From NCBI RefSeq assembly GCF_013184775.1, contig NZ_JAATVV010000012.1, positions 124,001 to 188,000 on the forward strand: a stretch of DNA of 64,000 nucleotides, read 5' to 3'. Source of the DNA: Martelella sp. HB161492 (GTDB taxonomy: Bacteria > Pseudomonadota > Alphaproteobacteria > Rhizobiales > Rhizobiaceae). The notes beneath the pieces are model-generated. The model made no database searches, was not told the origin of the DNA, and worked only from the letters and a program-made list of their open reading frames with translations. Shown here piece after piece: positions 16,561-25,092 of this stretch (position 1 is the stretch's first letter; every line of letters starts with the position of its first letter). A program made the translations under genes and the position numbers.

Positions 16561-16589
16561 GCCCCGGTTTTTTTTTGCAGGACCGGGGC
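16561..16589 (+). terminator. Hairpin after the DsbA-like gene with a T-run in its loop
   Basis: GCCCCGGT (16561-16568) pairs with ACCGGGGC (16582-16589). A run of nine T begins at the last base of the first arm and continues into the loop instead of following the stem, so it is an unusual terminator if it is one. Confidence 0.4.
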
Positions 16590-16656
16590 AAACCGCCGGC
16601 CGACTTTCAACGTTTGAACAGCTAAAGCGCATGTTCGAACACAGGAGGCGACGGCC

Positions 16657-17040
16657 ATGAAATTCCTTGCAGCAGCATTCGCCCTGATCACCACGGCCGG
16701 TTCAGGCCAGGCAGAAACCGCAAACGAGGCCATGGCCGGCACCTGGGCCCGCGATGACGGCAAGGCGCATGTCGAGGTCAAACCATGTGATGGCGGGCTT
16801 TGCGCCACCAATATCTGGGTCAGGCCCGGCACCGCGCGCGAAAGGGTCGGCGACATGCTGGTGATGGACGTCGCGCCGGTCGATGATGAAAAATACGCAG
16901 GCTCGGCCCACGACGTGCGGCGCAAGCTCAACTACCATATCGACGTGAGCATCAGCGCCTCGGACGACAGCATGACAACGCGGGGCTGCCTGCTCGGACG
17001 GATCATCTGCAAGACGGCAGGCTGGCAGCGGATCAACTGA
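16657..17040 (+). CDS. DUF2147 domain exported protein
   Basis: A 127-residue secreted protein. The signal peptide covers residues 1-19 (ending GQAETANE). The rest is a small beta-rich DUF2147 domain: GTWARDDGKAHVEVKPC, LCATNIWVRPG, YHIDVSIS, MTTRGCLLGRIICKTAGWQR. The family is a lipocalin-like periplasmic group of unknown role. Four Cys in the mature part could form two disulfides. The ATG follows GGAGG. It ends 4 bp before the convergent aldehyde dehydrogenase gene. Confidence 0.88.
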   Translation: MKFLAAAFALITTAGSGQAETANEAMAGTWARDDGKAHVEVKPCDGGLCATNIWVRPGTARERVGDMLVMDVAPVDDEKYAGSAHDVRRKLNYHIDVSISASDDSMTTRGCLLGRIICKTAGWQRIN

Positions 17041-17044
17041 TCAG

Positions 17045-18487
17045 TCAGGCGGGCCTGAAACCGAGGATCGACTTCACTTCCATGAAATCGAGCATGCCGA
17101 ATTCTCCAAGCTCACGGCCATTGCCCGACTGGCCATAACCGCCAAAGGGCGCATTGAAATCGAAGTCCGGGTTGTTGATGAAGACCCGGCCGGCCCTGAG
17201 CTTGCCGGCAATCGCATTGGCATGGTCCTGATCGCGGCTATAGACATAGGCCGCCAGTCCATAGGCGGTGCCGTTGGCAATCGCAACCGCCTCATCCTCA
17301 TCCCGGTAGGTCATGACCGACAGGACCGGCCCGAAAATCTCCTCGCGGGCGATCGCCATATCCGGTGTCACATCGGCAAAGATGGTGGGGCGCACATAAT
17401 AGCCGCGGTTCAAACCGTCCGGCCGACCCGGCCCGCCGGCAACAAGCCGCGCGCCGTCTTCAACGCCGCGGGCAATCATCGCATCAATCTTGTCAAACTG
17501 GGCAATGCCGCTGACCGGACCGGTTGTCGTCTCGTCAAGCGTCGGGTCACCGACGCGGTATTTCTGCGCCTCGGCTTCGGCCATTTCCAGCACCTGTTCC
17601 AGCTGGCTCTCATGCACCAGCATGCGGCTTGGGGCGATGCAGGACTGGCCGGAATTGATGAAACAGCGCGCCACACCGTCGCTGACAGCGAGATCGAGGT
17701 CGGCATCCGGCAGGATGACATTAGCCGATTTGCCGCCGAGTTCCTGATGCACGCGCTTGACCGTCGGTGCTGCGGCCATCGCCACGGCGACACCGGCCCG
17801 GGTCGAGCCGGTAAACGACACCATGTCGATATCATGATGCGCGGCGATGGCATGCCCGACCACGGGCCCCGTTCCGTTGACAAGGTTGAAGACGCCCTTC
17901 GGTACGCCAGCCTCGTGCAGGATCTCCGCCAGCATCAGCGCACTCAGTGGCGCGATCTCGCTCGGTTTCAGCACCACGGTGCAACCGGCGGCAAGTGCCG
18001 GCGCGAGCTTGGTGACGATCTGGTTCAGCGGCCAGTTCCATGGCGTGATCAGCCCGCAGACACCGATCGGCTCATGCACGATCTTCGTCGTGGCAAGCGT
18101 TGTCTGCGGCTGGCGCTCGAAATCGTGCTCCTCCAGCACCCGGGCAGCCTCGCGAAAATAGATCACGCTGGAACCGGTCTGCATCACCCGTGACAGCCAG
18201 CGCGGCGAGCCCATTTCCATGGTGACGGCTGCCATCAGCGCCTCCTGGCGCGCCTCGAGGAGATCGGCGATCCGTCGCAGAAGCGCCACCCGCGCAGCCC
18301 TCGGCGTTGCGGCAAAGACCGGGAAGGCGGCGCGGGCGGCAGCAACGGCGCGGTCGACATCGGCGGCATTGCCATAGGCAACCGTTTCGACGACCTCCTC
18401 TGTCGCCGGATTGACGACCGCGCCGGTTTCATCGGAAAGCGGCGCCACGAAGGCGCCATCGATATAGAAGGAACGCGACCGCATCAT
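17045..18487 (-). CDS. NAD(P)-dependent aldehyde dehydrogenase
   Basis: A 480-residue cytoplasmic aldehyde dehydrogenase that oxidises an aldehyde to a carboxylic acid. The general base Glu249 (HQELGGKSA) and catalytic Cys283 (NSGQSCIAPSR) are in place, with the cofactor motif FTGSTRAG and the C-terminal motif PFGGYGQSGNGRE. Substrate cannot be set from sequence. Its ATG overlaps the stop of the class III aminotransferase gene, so the two are coupled: the pair probably converts a terminal amine to semialdehyde and then to acid (inference). It is the last gene of the 17-31.7 kb catabolic block. Confidence 0.94.
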   Translation of the reverse strand: MMRSRSFYIDGAFVAPLSDETGAVVNPATEEVVETVAYGNAADVDRAVAAARAAFPVFAATPRAARVALLRRIADLLEARQEALMAAVTMEMGSPRWLSRVMQTGSSVIYFREAARVLEEHDFERQPQTTLATTKIVHEPIGVCGLITPWNWPLNQIVTKLAPALAAGCTVVLKPSEIAPLSALMLAEILHEAGVPKGVFNLVNGTGPVVGHAIAAHHDIDMVSFTGSTRAGVAVAMAAAPTVKRVHQELGGKSANVILPDADLDLAVSDGVARCFINSGQSCIAPSRMLVHESQLEQVLEMAEAEAQKYRVGDPTLDETTTGPVSGIAQFDKIDAMIARGVEDGARLVAGGPGRPDGLNRGYYVRPTIFADVTPDMAIAREEIFGPVLSVMTYRDEDEAVAIANGTAYGLAAYVYSRDQDHANAIAGKLRAGRVFINNPDFDFNAPFGGYGQSGNGRELGEFGMLDFMEVKSILGFRPA

Positions 18488-19866
18488 CAGAGAACCCCGA
18501 ACGCCTTCGCCGTCGCATCGAGCGCCTCGCGGGCGATGGCGAAGACGGTCTCAAGCTCGTTTTCCGTGATGATCAGCGGCGGCATCAGGCTCATCGTATC
18601 GCCGTTGGCCCTGAAGGCAAGGCCACGCCGGGCCGCTTCCTGGCTGCAATATTCACCGATCTTCGCGGCCTCCGGAAAAGCCTCCTTCGTTTTCTTGTCT
18701 GCGACGATTTCAAGCCCGCCCATCAGACCGACAACGCGGACATCGCCGATCAGCGGGTGGTCGGCAAAAGCCTGAAGCCCAGCAGCAAAGAGGGGAGCAA
18801 GCACCTGCCCTGCCCGTTCGACCAGCTTTTCCTCTTCGAGAATGCGGATATTTTCAAGCGCCACAGCACAGCTCACCGGATGGCCGGAATAGGTATAGCC
18901 ATGGGCCCATTCACCGCCCTTTTCGATCAGCGTGTCAGCAACCCGGTCGCCCATGACTGAGGCTGACAGCGGCATATAGCCCGAGGTAATCGCCTTGCCG
19001 AGCTGGATGAAATCCGGCTTGATGCCGTAATAATCGCAGCCAAACCATTGTCCGGTGCGCCCGAAACCGCAGACGACCTCATCGACCAGCAGCAGCACAT
19101 CGTATTTCTTGCAGATGCGCTGGATTTCCGGCCAGTAATGCATCGGCGGGCAGATGGCGCCGCCGGCGCTTTGTGCCGGTTCGGCGATGAAGGCGGCGAC
19201 ATTATCGGCGCCGAGTTCCAGAATCTTGTCTTCCAGCCAGGACGCAGCGAGAACGCCAAAGGCCTCAGCCTCCATGCCTTCCGGGGCATTGCGGTAGGGA
19301 TAGGCGGTCTTCACCCGATGGACATTGCCAAGCGGCAGATCGCCGCCGGCACCATGCATCGGCGTCAGGCCCGAGAGACTTGCGGCCATGTGCGTTGAGC
19401 CGTGATAGGCAGCCTCGCGGGCAATGATCAGCCGCTTGTCCGGCCGTCCTTCCAGATCCCAGAACCGCCGGACAGCGCGAATTGCCGTTTCGTTTGCCTC
19501 CGATCCCGAACACTGGAAGAAGACATGGTTCAGCCCCTCGGGCAGCATGCCGGTCAGCTTTTCGGCCAGCAGAACGGCGCTTTGATGGGTCGTGTTGAAG
19601 AAGGACTGGCAATAGGACAGTTCGGTCATCTGCTGCGCGGCGGCGATGACGAGTTCCGGCCGGCCATAGCCAAGGCAGACATTGCCAAGCCCGGACAGCC
19701 CGTCAATCATGCGGTTGCCGTCACTATCGGTCACATAAATGCCCTCTGCTTTCACCGCCACGCGAGCGCCGGCCTGGCGCAACGCCTTGTGATCGGTGAA
19801 GGGATGCAGATAGTGGGCACGGTCCATGACCTGCCAGGCTTCGGTTCCGCGGGACAACGTATTCAT
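18487..19866 (-). CDS. Class III PLP-dependent omega-aminotransferase
   Basis: A 459-residue aminotransferase. The PLP lysine is Lys291 in IQLGKAITSGY, with Asp262 in LLVDEVVCGFGRTG and the cofactor-binding GSEANETAIR. The family transaminates omega-amino acids, diamines or taurine-like amines using pyruvate or 2-oxoglutarate. The start gives MNTLSRGTEAWQ, typical of beta-alanine/taurine-type members. It is the first gene of a coupled pair with the aldehyde dehydrogenase, 170 bp downstream of the deaminase gene. Confidence 0.93.
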   Translation of the reverse strand: MNTLSRGTEAWQVMDRAHYLHPFTDHKALRQAGARVAVKAEGIYVTDSDGNRMIDGLSGLGNVCLGYGRPELVIAAAQQMTELSYCQSFFNTTHQSAVLLAEKLTGMLPEGLNHVFFQCSGSEANETAIRAVRRFWDLEGRPDKRLIIAREAAYHGSTHMAASLSGLTPMHGAGGDLPLGNVHRVKTAYPYRNAPEGMEAEAFGVLAASWLEDKILELGADNVAAFIAEPAQSAGGAICPPMHYWPEIQRICKKYDVLLLVDEVVCGFGRTGQWFGCDYYGIKPDFIQLGKAITSGYMPLSASVMGDRVADTLIEKGGEWAHGYTYSGHPVSCAVALENIRILEEEKLVERAGQVLAPLFAAGLQAFADHPLIGDVRVVGLMGGLEIVADKKTKEAFPEAAKIGEYCSQEAARRGLAFRANGDTMSLMPPLIITENELETVFAIAREALDATAKAFGVL

Positions 19867-20036
19867 GGGGCACTCTCAATCGGTTTCGCCGCTTGCTGCG
19901 GCCTCTCACCGATTTAGCCGTGATCACACGTCAACCGCCAGCAAAGCGGCTGGCCGCTCAGAGCGGCAAAACATGACGGAGAATGCGTCTGGGAAGATCT
20001 GCCGGAAAGATGGTCCGGCAGAGCGCGAAAAGGCAA

Positions 20037-21386
20037 TCACGCAGACGTCGCTGCCTCCAGAAAACGCCTTGCCGCCTTGCCATGCTCTTCCCTGAGCTTG
20101 CCGACATCGACGCCGAGCGGATTGCCGTCGATGACCTGCCACTTGCCGGCCACCATCATCCGGTCCGCCGCATGCGCACCACAGAGAACAAGCGCCGCGA
20201 TCGGGTCGCCGGCGCCGGAAAACCGCAATTCATCCAGCGTGAAGAAGGCGAGATCGGCCTGATAGCCGACGGCAATTTTGCCAATATCGCTGCGACCGAT
20301 ACAGGCAGCAGAACCTTCCGTTGCCCAGCGCAGCACGTCGAGATGGGTGATCGCAGACGAGCCATAGGTCAGCCGGCCAAGCAGCAGCGCCTGACGCACA
20401 CCTTCCATCATGTTGGAATTGTCATTGGAGGCGGATCCATCAACGCCAAGGCCAACGATTGCGCCAGCCGCCTCGAGATCCTTGGTGCGGCACTGGCCGG
20501 AGGCGAGCGTCATGTTCGAGGTCGGGCAATGGCAGACGCCGACACGATGGCGGCCGAGGCGTTTGATCTCGTCATCGGTGAAATGGATGCCATGGGCAAG
20601 CCAGACCCGGTCATTCATCCAGCCCACCTCCTCCAGATAATCGACCGGGCGGCACTGGAAGTGATGCATGCAATATTCATCCTCATCCAGCGTTTCGCCG
20701 AGATGGGTGTGAAGCCGGCAATCATGCTTTTCCGCCAGAATAGCGGTATCGATCATCAGCTGCTTGGTGACATTGAAGGGCGCGCAGGGTGCAAGTGCGA
20801 CCGTCGACATCGAACCTTCAGAGCGGTCATGGAACTTGCCGAGCACACGTTCGCAATCGGCAAGCACTACATCGTAATCCTGCATCAGCCGCTCATCGGC
20901 AATGCCGCCGCTCTTGGAGCCCATATTGACCGCGCCGCGCGTCAGCGCCACGCGCATGCCCAGCTTCTCCGCCTCTTCCGCCTCGATATCGACAGCATCC
21001 GGCATATCGGCGGCAACCGCATAGAGATGATCCGAGGCCGTGGTGCAGCCGGACATCAGAAGTTCGGTCAGCGCGAGCCGGACGCCAAGCCGGAAGGTGT
21101 CGCGGTTCAGATGCGTGCCCCAGAGCGGATAGAGCACTTTCAGCCAGGGAAACAGCTCCTTGTTGATGGCGCCGGGATGCGCGCGCGTCAGCGTCTGGAA
21201 GAAATGGTGGTGGGTGTTGACGAGACCCGGGATGATGACGTGGCGGCTTGCGTCAAACACCTCGTCACACGGGGCGGACGGGCCATTATTGCCCACCAGT
21301 TCGACAATCCTGCCGCCTTCGACAACCAGGCCGCCCGGGGCGTTTTCCGCCAGCATGGCAATGGGGTTCTTGATCCAGATGCGCAT
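20037..21386 (-). CDS. 8-oxoguanine-deaminase-like amidohydrolase
   Basis: A 449-residue metal-dependent amidohydrolase of the TRZ/ATZ/guanine-deaminase branch. Metal ligands are visible in GLVNTHHHFFQT (H-x-H), THLGE, LAHGIHF and GLGVDGSASND. The CHCPTSNMTLASG and GVDGSASNDNSNM segments and the length match 8-oxoguanine/isoxanthopterin deaminases (PA0142 type). The likely reaction is hydrolytic removal of an exocyclic amino group from a purine- or pterin-like ring. A tandem ATG gives the start at 21389 or 21386. It follows the stop of the upstream gene by 1-4 bp, so it is translationally coupled. Confidence 0.88.
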   Translation of the reverse strand: MRIWIKNPIAMLAENAPGGLVVEGGRIVELVGNNGPSAPCDEVFDASRHVIIPGLVNTHHHFFQTLTRAHPGAINKELFPWLKVLYPLWGTHLNRDTFRLGVRLALTELLMSGCTTASDHLYAVAADMPDAVDIEAEEAEKLGMRVALTRGAVNMGSKSGGIADERLMQDYDVVLADCERVLGKFHDRSEGSMSTVALAPCAPFNVTKQLMIDTAILAEKHDCRLHTHLGETLDEDEYCMHHFQCRPVDYLEEVGWMNDRVWLAHGIHFTDDEIKRLGRHRVGVCHCPTSNMTLASGQCRTKDLEAAGAIVGLGVDGSASNDNSNMMEGVRQALLLGRLTYGSSAITHLDVLRWATEGSAACIGRSDIGKIAVGYQADLAFFTLDELRFSGAGDPIAALVLCGAHAADRMMVAGKWQVIDGNPLGVDVGKLREEHGKAARRFLEAATSA

Positions 21387-21390
21387 CATT

Positions 21391-22365
21391 TCAACTTTCA
21401 AGCATATCGGCGGAAAACAGGTCCTCGACAGCAAAAGCGGTCGAGATCAGCCCGTCTTCCAGCATGTAACGGATGATGGTTTCCAGCATAACCCGGTTGC
21501 CGGCAAGGCCCGCAGGCCAGTAATCCTTGCCCATCACCGCTTCGGTTTCCAGAAGCGCTTCCATCTGCCAGGGCAGCATGGTGGAAAGGGCGGCGGCCTC
21601 GAACAGTCTGGCGCGGGCAATCTGCTGCGCCCGTGAAAAAGCATCAAAGAGCGCTGGCACAACATGGGGATGGGCCTCGGCGATCGGACGCTTGATCGCC
21701 AGAACATGCATGGCCGGGAAGATGCCGGTCTTGTTGAAGTACGCTATCTCGGCGGCCTTTGGATCGGCAAACAGCCGGTCGACCTCGGCAGAGGGCCAGG
21801 TGCTCGGCGCCCGGGCGGTATAAAGCGCATCGATTTCGCCCTTGGCCAGAAGCTGCGCCAGCCCCATGTCGCGGCGGTCCTCGAAGGTGAATTTTCCCGG
21901 ATAGAACTGCGGATGTTCATCGCCGGTGCGCGGTGTTTCAAAGCCACCGATCACATAAGTGGGCGATGTCCGGTCAAGGCCGTAAGCATCGTGGAATATG
22001 CCGCGCAGCCAGACGGCGGCGGCCATATCGAACACCGGAATGCCGATGCGCTTTCCGGCAAGGTCGGCAGGCTTTTCAAAGCCGCGGCCGGACTTCACAT
22101 AAATGCTTGAAAAGCGGAAATGCCGCGAGGGAAAGATCGGGATCGCCAGATAGGGCCTTTCAGCCGTTTCCAGCGTTCGAAGATAGGTGGCCAGCGGAAA
22201 TTCGCAAACGTCGAAATCATGGGTGGAGAGCTGGCGGTTGAACAGCGCCTGCACCCCCATCATCGAAATCTCGGTATCGATCCCTTCGATCGGTGCCTCA
22301 CCATTGGCAAGCGGACGGGTGCGGTCGCTGTCGGAAAGCCCCAGCTTCAGTTTGAATGCGCTCAT
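21391..22365 (-). CDS. 4,5-dihydroxyphthalate-decarboxylase-like protein
   Basis: A 324-residue protein of the periplasmic-binding-like fold, close to 4,5-dihydroxyphthalate decarboxylase (Pht5): LGLSDSDRTRPLANGEAPIEGID, FDVCEFPLATYL, AIPIFPSRHFRFSSIYVKSG and GKRIGIPVFDMAAAVWLRGI. There is no signal peptide (MSAFKLKLGL), and no permease or ATPase nearby, so a cytoplasmic enzyme is more likely than an ABC transporter solute binder, although automated annotation often says the latter. GGGGA lies before the ATG. It lies 33 bp after the ArcS-motif gene and runs into the deaminase gene. Confidence 0.78.
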   Translation of the reverse strand: MSAFKLKLGLSDSDRTRPLANGEAPIEGIDTEISMMGVQALFNRQLSTHDFDVCEFPLATYLRTLETAERPYLAIPIFPSRHFRFSSIYVKSGRGFEKPADLAGKRIGIPVFDMAAAVWLRGIFHDAYGLDRTSPTYVIGGFETPRTGDEHPQFYPGKFTFEDRRDMGLAQLLAKGEIDALYTARAPSTWPSAEVDRLFADPKAAEIAYFNKTGIFPAMHVLAIKRPIAEAHPHVVPALFDAFSRAQQIARARLFEAAALSTMLPWQMEALLETEAVMGKDYWPAGLAGNRVMLETIIRYMLEDGLISTAFAVEDLFSADMLES

Positions 22366-22398
22366 CAGTTCCCCGGTTTATTGTTGTCGAGACGTCTT

Positions 22399-23412
22399 CT
22401 AAAGGCCAAGACGTGCCATCAGCACGTCGAGCAGTTCCGGCAGGGCCAGCGGCGTGGCGTTGGCGCCACCACGGGCATAGATTGCCTGGGCATGGCTTTC
22501 GGAAATATCGAGCCGCTGCATCAGCCGCTGAACGGCATCCCGGCACTGATCCAGCGTCGGCAGGCATTCGATCCGCGCGGATTTCGGCAACTGATCATTG
22601 GCGCCTTCAAGCGTCAGATAGACCGTGCCGATCTTGCGCCGGGCGACAACCTTGTTTTCGGACCGCTCATCGGCGGCGATGACAAAGGAGCGATGGGTGA
22701 GACCGGGCGCGACCCATGAAATGACATCATCATAGTTGCCGCCGATCCGGGCAACGACGGCGGCAACGGCATCGGCCATGGCATTATGCATCAGCACATA
22801 GTGGCGCTTTTCCTCATCGCCCCAGCGCCATTTGGTTTCCGACAGCTTCACCGCCGTACAGTCGGCCCGCCAGGGCGAGACCGCATTGCCCCGACCTTCG
22901 AACAGGCCCGGATCGTCATAGGCGCAGGCCGGCGAGGCAAGGCCCTTGTAATCAGCGATATGCTCATAGGGAACGACGCCCATCGGCTCGGAGATCACCA
23001 TGCGGTGGATCACCGTGCCGGCGTCGTTTTTCAGCGGCGACAGATTGAGCACCTCGGGCGCAATGCCGTCTTCAAGCCGCGCCACGAGGTCTTGCGGCAG
23101 GCTCAGTTCATCGGTCGGGCGGAACCCTTCGGCGATCAGCCGCTGATTGATGGCCTGATGCTCGGTTGAAAAGGGATAGGGCTTTGTCTTCGTGCAGGGC
23201 ATGAAGAGCAGGATATGCCGTTTCCCCTCGGGCAGGTCGGGCTGATATTCGTCGCGGACGAAATCGAGCCATGCCGCGATCCGCGGATGGGCAAGCACAT
23301 CGACATTATCCTGCGGGGAATAGATGCACAGCTCCGGATCAACATGGAAAGGAGCCTGAATCTTGCGCTTGGATTCTTCGATCCGCTGCTCACGGTTTTC
23401 AATCGAGACCAT
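22399..23412 (-). CDS. DUF5591 / archaeosine-synthase-motif protein
   Basis: A 337-residue soluble protein. Residues 72-85 read PCTKTKPYPFSTEH, which fits the PC-x3-KPY-x2-S-x2-H signature known from archaeosine synthase ArcS (lysine transfer to preQ0 in tRNA) and from DUF5591. Flanking segments (KRHILLFMPC, VISEPMGVVPYEHI) fit the same domain. The radical SAM, TGT and PUA domains of archaeal tRNA enzymes are absent. There is no known bacterial function for a stand-alone copy. It sits 19 bp after a flavin monooxygenase and 33 bp before a decarboxylase-like gene in a catabolic operon. The sequence family is well supported; the role is unknown. Confidence 0.75.
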   Translation of the reverse strand: MVSIENREQRIEESKRKIQAPFHVDPELCIYSPQDNVDVLAHPRIAAWLDFVRDEYQPDLPEGKRHILLFMPCTKTKPYPFSTEHQAINQRLIAEGFRPTDELSLPQDLVARLEDGIAPEVLNLSPLKNDAGTVIHRMVISEPMGVVPYEHIADYKGLASPACAYDDPGLFEGRGNAVSPWRADCTAVKLSETKWRWGDEEKRHYVLMHNAMADAVAAVVARIGGNYDDVISWVAPGLTHRSFVIAADERSENKVVARRKIGTVYLTLEGANDQLPKSARIECLPTLDQCRDAVQRLMQRLDISESHAQAIYARGGANATPLALPELLDVLMARLGL

Positions 23413-23431
23413 CAGTTATCCGTCATTTCAT

Positions 23432-24895
23432 TTATGAGGCTTTGGCCGCCGGCAGTTCTTCCATCATTTCTTCCGGCAGAACCAGCTCCGGCACGTCATA
23501 GGCCTTCAGGGCTTCAAAGTGGTCATCCGCCTCGGCCAGGAACAATTCACGGGTCAGCCCGCGTGAAACCCGGTCGATGCCGAATTTGAGCGAGGAGATA
23601 CCCGCCGCACCGGCAAGGCTCGGCATGGCGCCGTAGGTGTAGTTGAAGACATGGCGCAGGAAGGGGGCCGTGCCCGGCACCTTCTCGGTCATCTGGAAGC
23701 AATCGGAGAGATAGGGGAAGCCGGCAATCACCGCATCCTTCATCGGCGCTTCCGGTGTGTAACGATCCCCCCAGACCGCAATCTTCTCGGCAAAACGCGC
23801 AAGCTCGGGGCGGGCGGCGAAATCATTGACGAAACCGGTCCCGACGATCAGATAGTCGAATTCTTCCGTTCCATGCGGGGTCGTCAGCAGCACCTTGCCA
23901 TCCTTCTCGGCAAGACCGTCGATCGGGCTGCCGAGCTTCAGCGCAAAATTGGCAAAGTCGGCGCAGCGCTTGTAGGTATCGGCGGGCGGCGGCTGGTTGC
24001 GGTCAAACAGCGTCTTCATGATGCGCCATTTGCGGGCATCGTCGAGATCGCCGAAATGACGCAGGAAGCCGGTATATTCCATCCAGCGATAGGGATTGAC
24101 GACGGGCAGACGCTTGCGGCGGGCAAAGAGCTTCACGCTTGCCGCACCGGTTTCAAGCGCGACGGCGGCATTGTCAAAGGCCGAAGCACCCGCGCCGATG
24201 ACCGCGATCTTCTTGCCCTTCAATGCTTCGAAATCAATCATCTCGGAGGTGTGGCCATAGGCCTCGCGCGGCAGGTTTTCAGAGACGATGCCGGGCACGG
24301 ACCAGTGGCCGGAACCGTCAATGCCGGTCGCCAGCACGATGTTGCGGGCATAAAGCACCTTCTCGCCTTCAGCCGACCTCGTCGTCACGGCAAAGAGATC
24401 ATCACTGAGCGGCTCGACATCGGTGACTTCAACGCCATTTTGAACCGGAATGCCGACCGTCTCGCGCAGCCAGAGCAGGTATTCGCTCCACAATTCCTTC
24501 GGGATCTTGCCGAGCGCATCCCAGCTTTCAACGCCATATTTCGCTTCCCACCAGGCGCGCACCGACAGCGAGCCGATACCGAGTTCCGGCCCTGTCACGG
24601 TCTTCGGCGTGCGCAGCGTGATCATGCGCGCGAAGGTGCACCATGGCCCCTCGGACCCGGCCTCACTGCGTTCCAGAACGGCGATATTGGTGACCTTTTC
24701 GCGCATCAGCTTGAAAGCCACCGTCAATCCGGTCTGACCGCCGCCGATGATAACGACATCCTTGACCTTCTGCCCCTGATATTCGCGCGGGGCGACCCAT
24801 TCACGCGCCGGATAATCGGTGCATTCCAGATCATGGCGGGCGCGGGCCTGCAATTGTGAAAGTCTGGTCTGATCGTTCAAGATTTCATTCCCCAT
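23432..24895 (-). CDS. Flavin-containing monooxygenase (FAD/NAD(P)-binding)
   Basis: A 487-residue oxidoreductase with two Rossmann motifs: the FAD site DVVIIGGGQTG at residues 47-56 and the NAD(P) site KIAVIGAGASAFDNAA in the middle. Layout fits FMO/Baeyer-Villiger-like enzymes, but the usual FxGxxxHxxxW fingerprint is replaced by AYGHTSEMIDF, so the reaction (hydroxylation, N-oxygenation or Baeyer-Villiger) is open. Start at 24895 (MGNEIL) is a choice; an upstream ATG at 24937 also lacks a ribosome site. It begins the operon with the DUF5591, decarboxylase-like and deaminase genes. Confidence 0.86.
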   Translation of the reverse strand: MGNEILNDQTRLSQLQARARHDLECTDYPAREWVAPREYQGQKVKDVVIIGGGQTGLTVAFKLMREKVTNIAVLERSEAGSEGPWCTFARMITLRTPKTVTGPELGIGSLSVRAWWEAKYGVESWDALGKIPKELWSEYLLWLRETVGIPVQNGVEVTDVEPLSDDLFAVTTRSAEGEKVLYARNIVLATGIDGSGHWSVPGIVSENLPREAYGHTSEMIDFEALKGKKIAVIGAGASAFDNAAVALETGAASVKLFARRKRLPVVNPYRWMEYTGFLRHFGDLDDARKWRIMKTLFDRNQPPPADTYKRCADFANFALKLGSPIDGLAEKDGKVLLTTPHGTEEFDYLIVGTGFVNDFAARPELARFAEKIAVWGDRYTPEAPMKDAVIAGFPYLSDCFQMTEKVPGTAPFLRHVFNYTYGAMPSLAGAAGISSLKFGIDRVSRGLTRELFLAEADDHFEALKAYDVPELVLPEEMMEELPAAKAS

Positions 24896-25092
24896 AAACT
24901 TGCGATTCGAAAAAGGGCGCCTGGGTCTCTCCGCCATTGTCAGCCGGATGAACCATGGCCTTGGTGCCTGCTGTTGTTGCTGATGCCCTCATCGAGAACC
25001 GGTCGGAATGACATGGTGCCAACTCTATGCCTGCACCCTGCCCGCTTTCCAGTTTCCTGACATGTCCATCAGTGCGGAAAAGCATAGCCATG

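Noticed and set aside
19953-19967. GCCGCT/AGCGGC hairpin after the deaminase gene
   Set aside because: The stem is only 6 bp and no T-run follows on the minus strand.
21391-22365. Call as ABC transporter substrate-binding protein
   Set aside because: No signal peptide and no transporter partners; closer to 4,5-dihydroxyphthalate decarboxylase.
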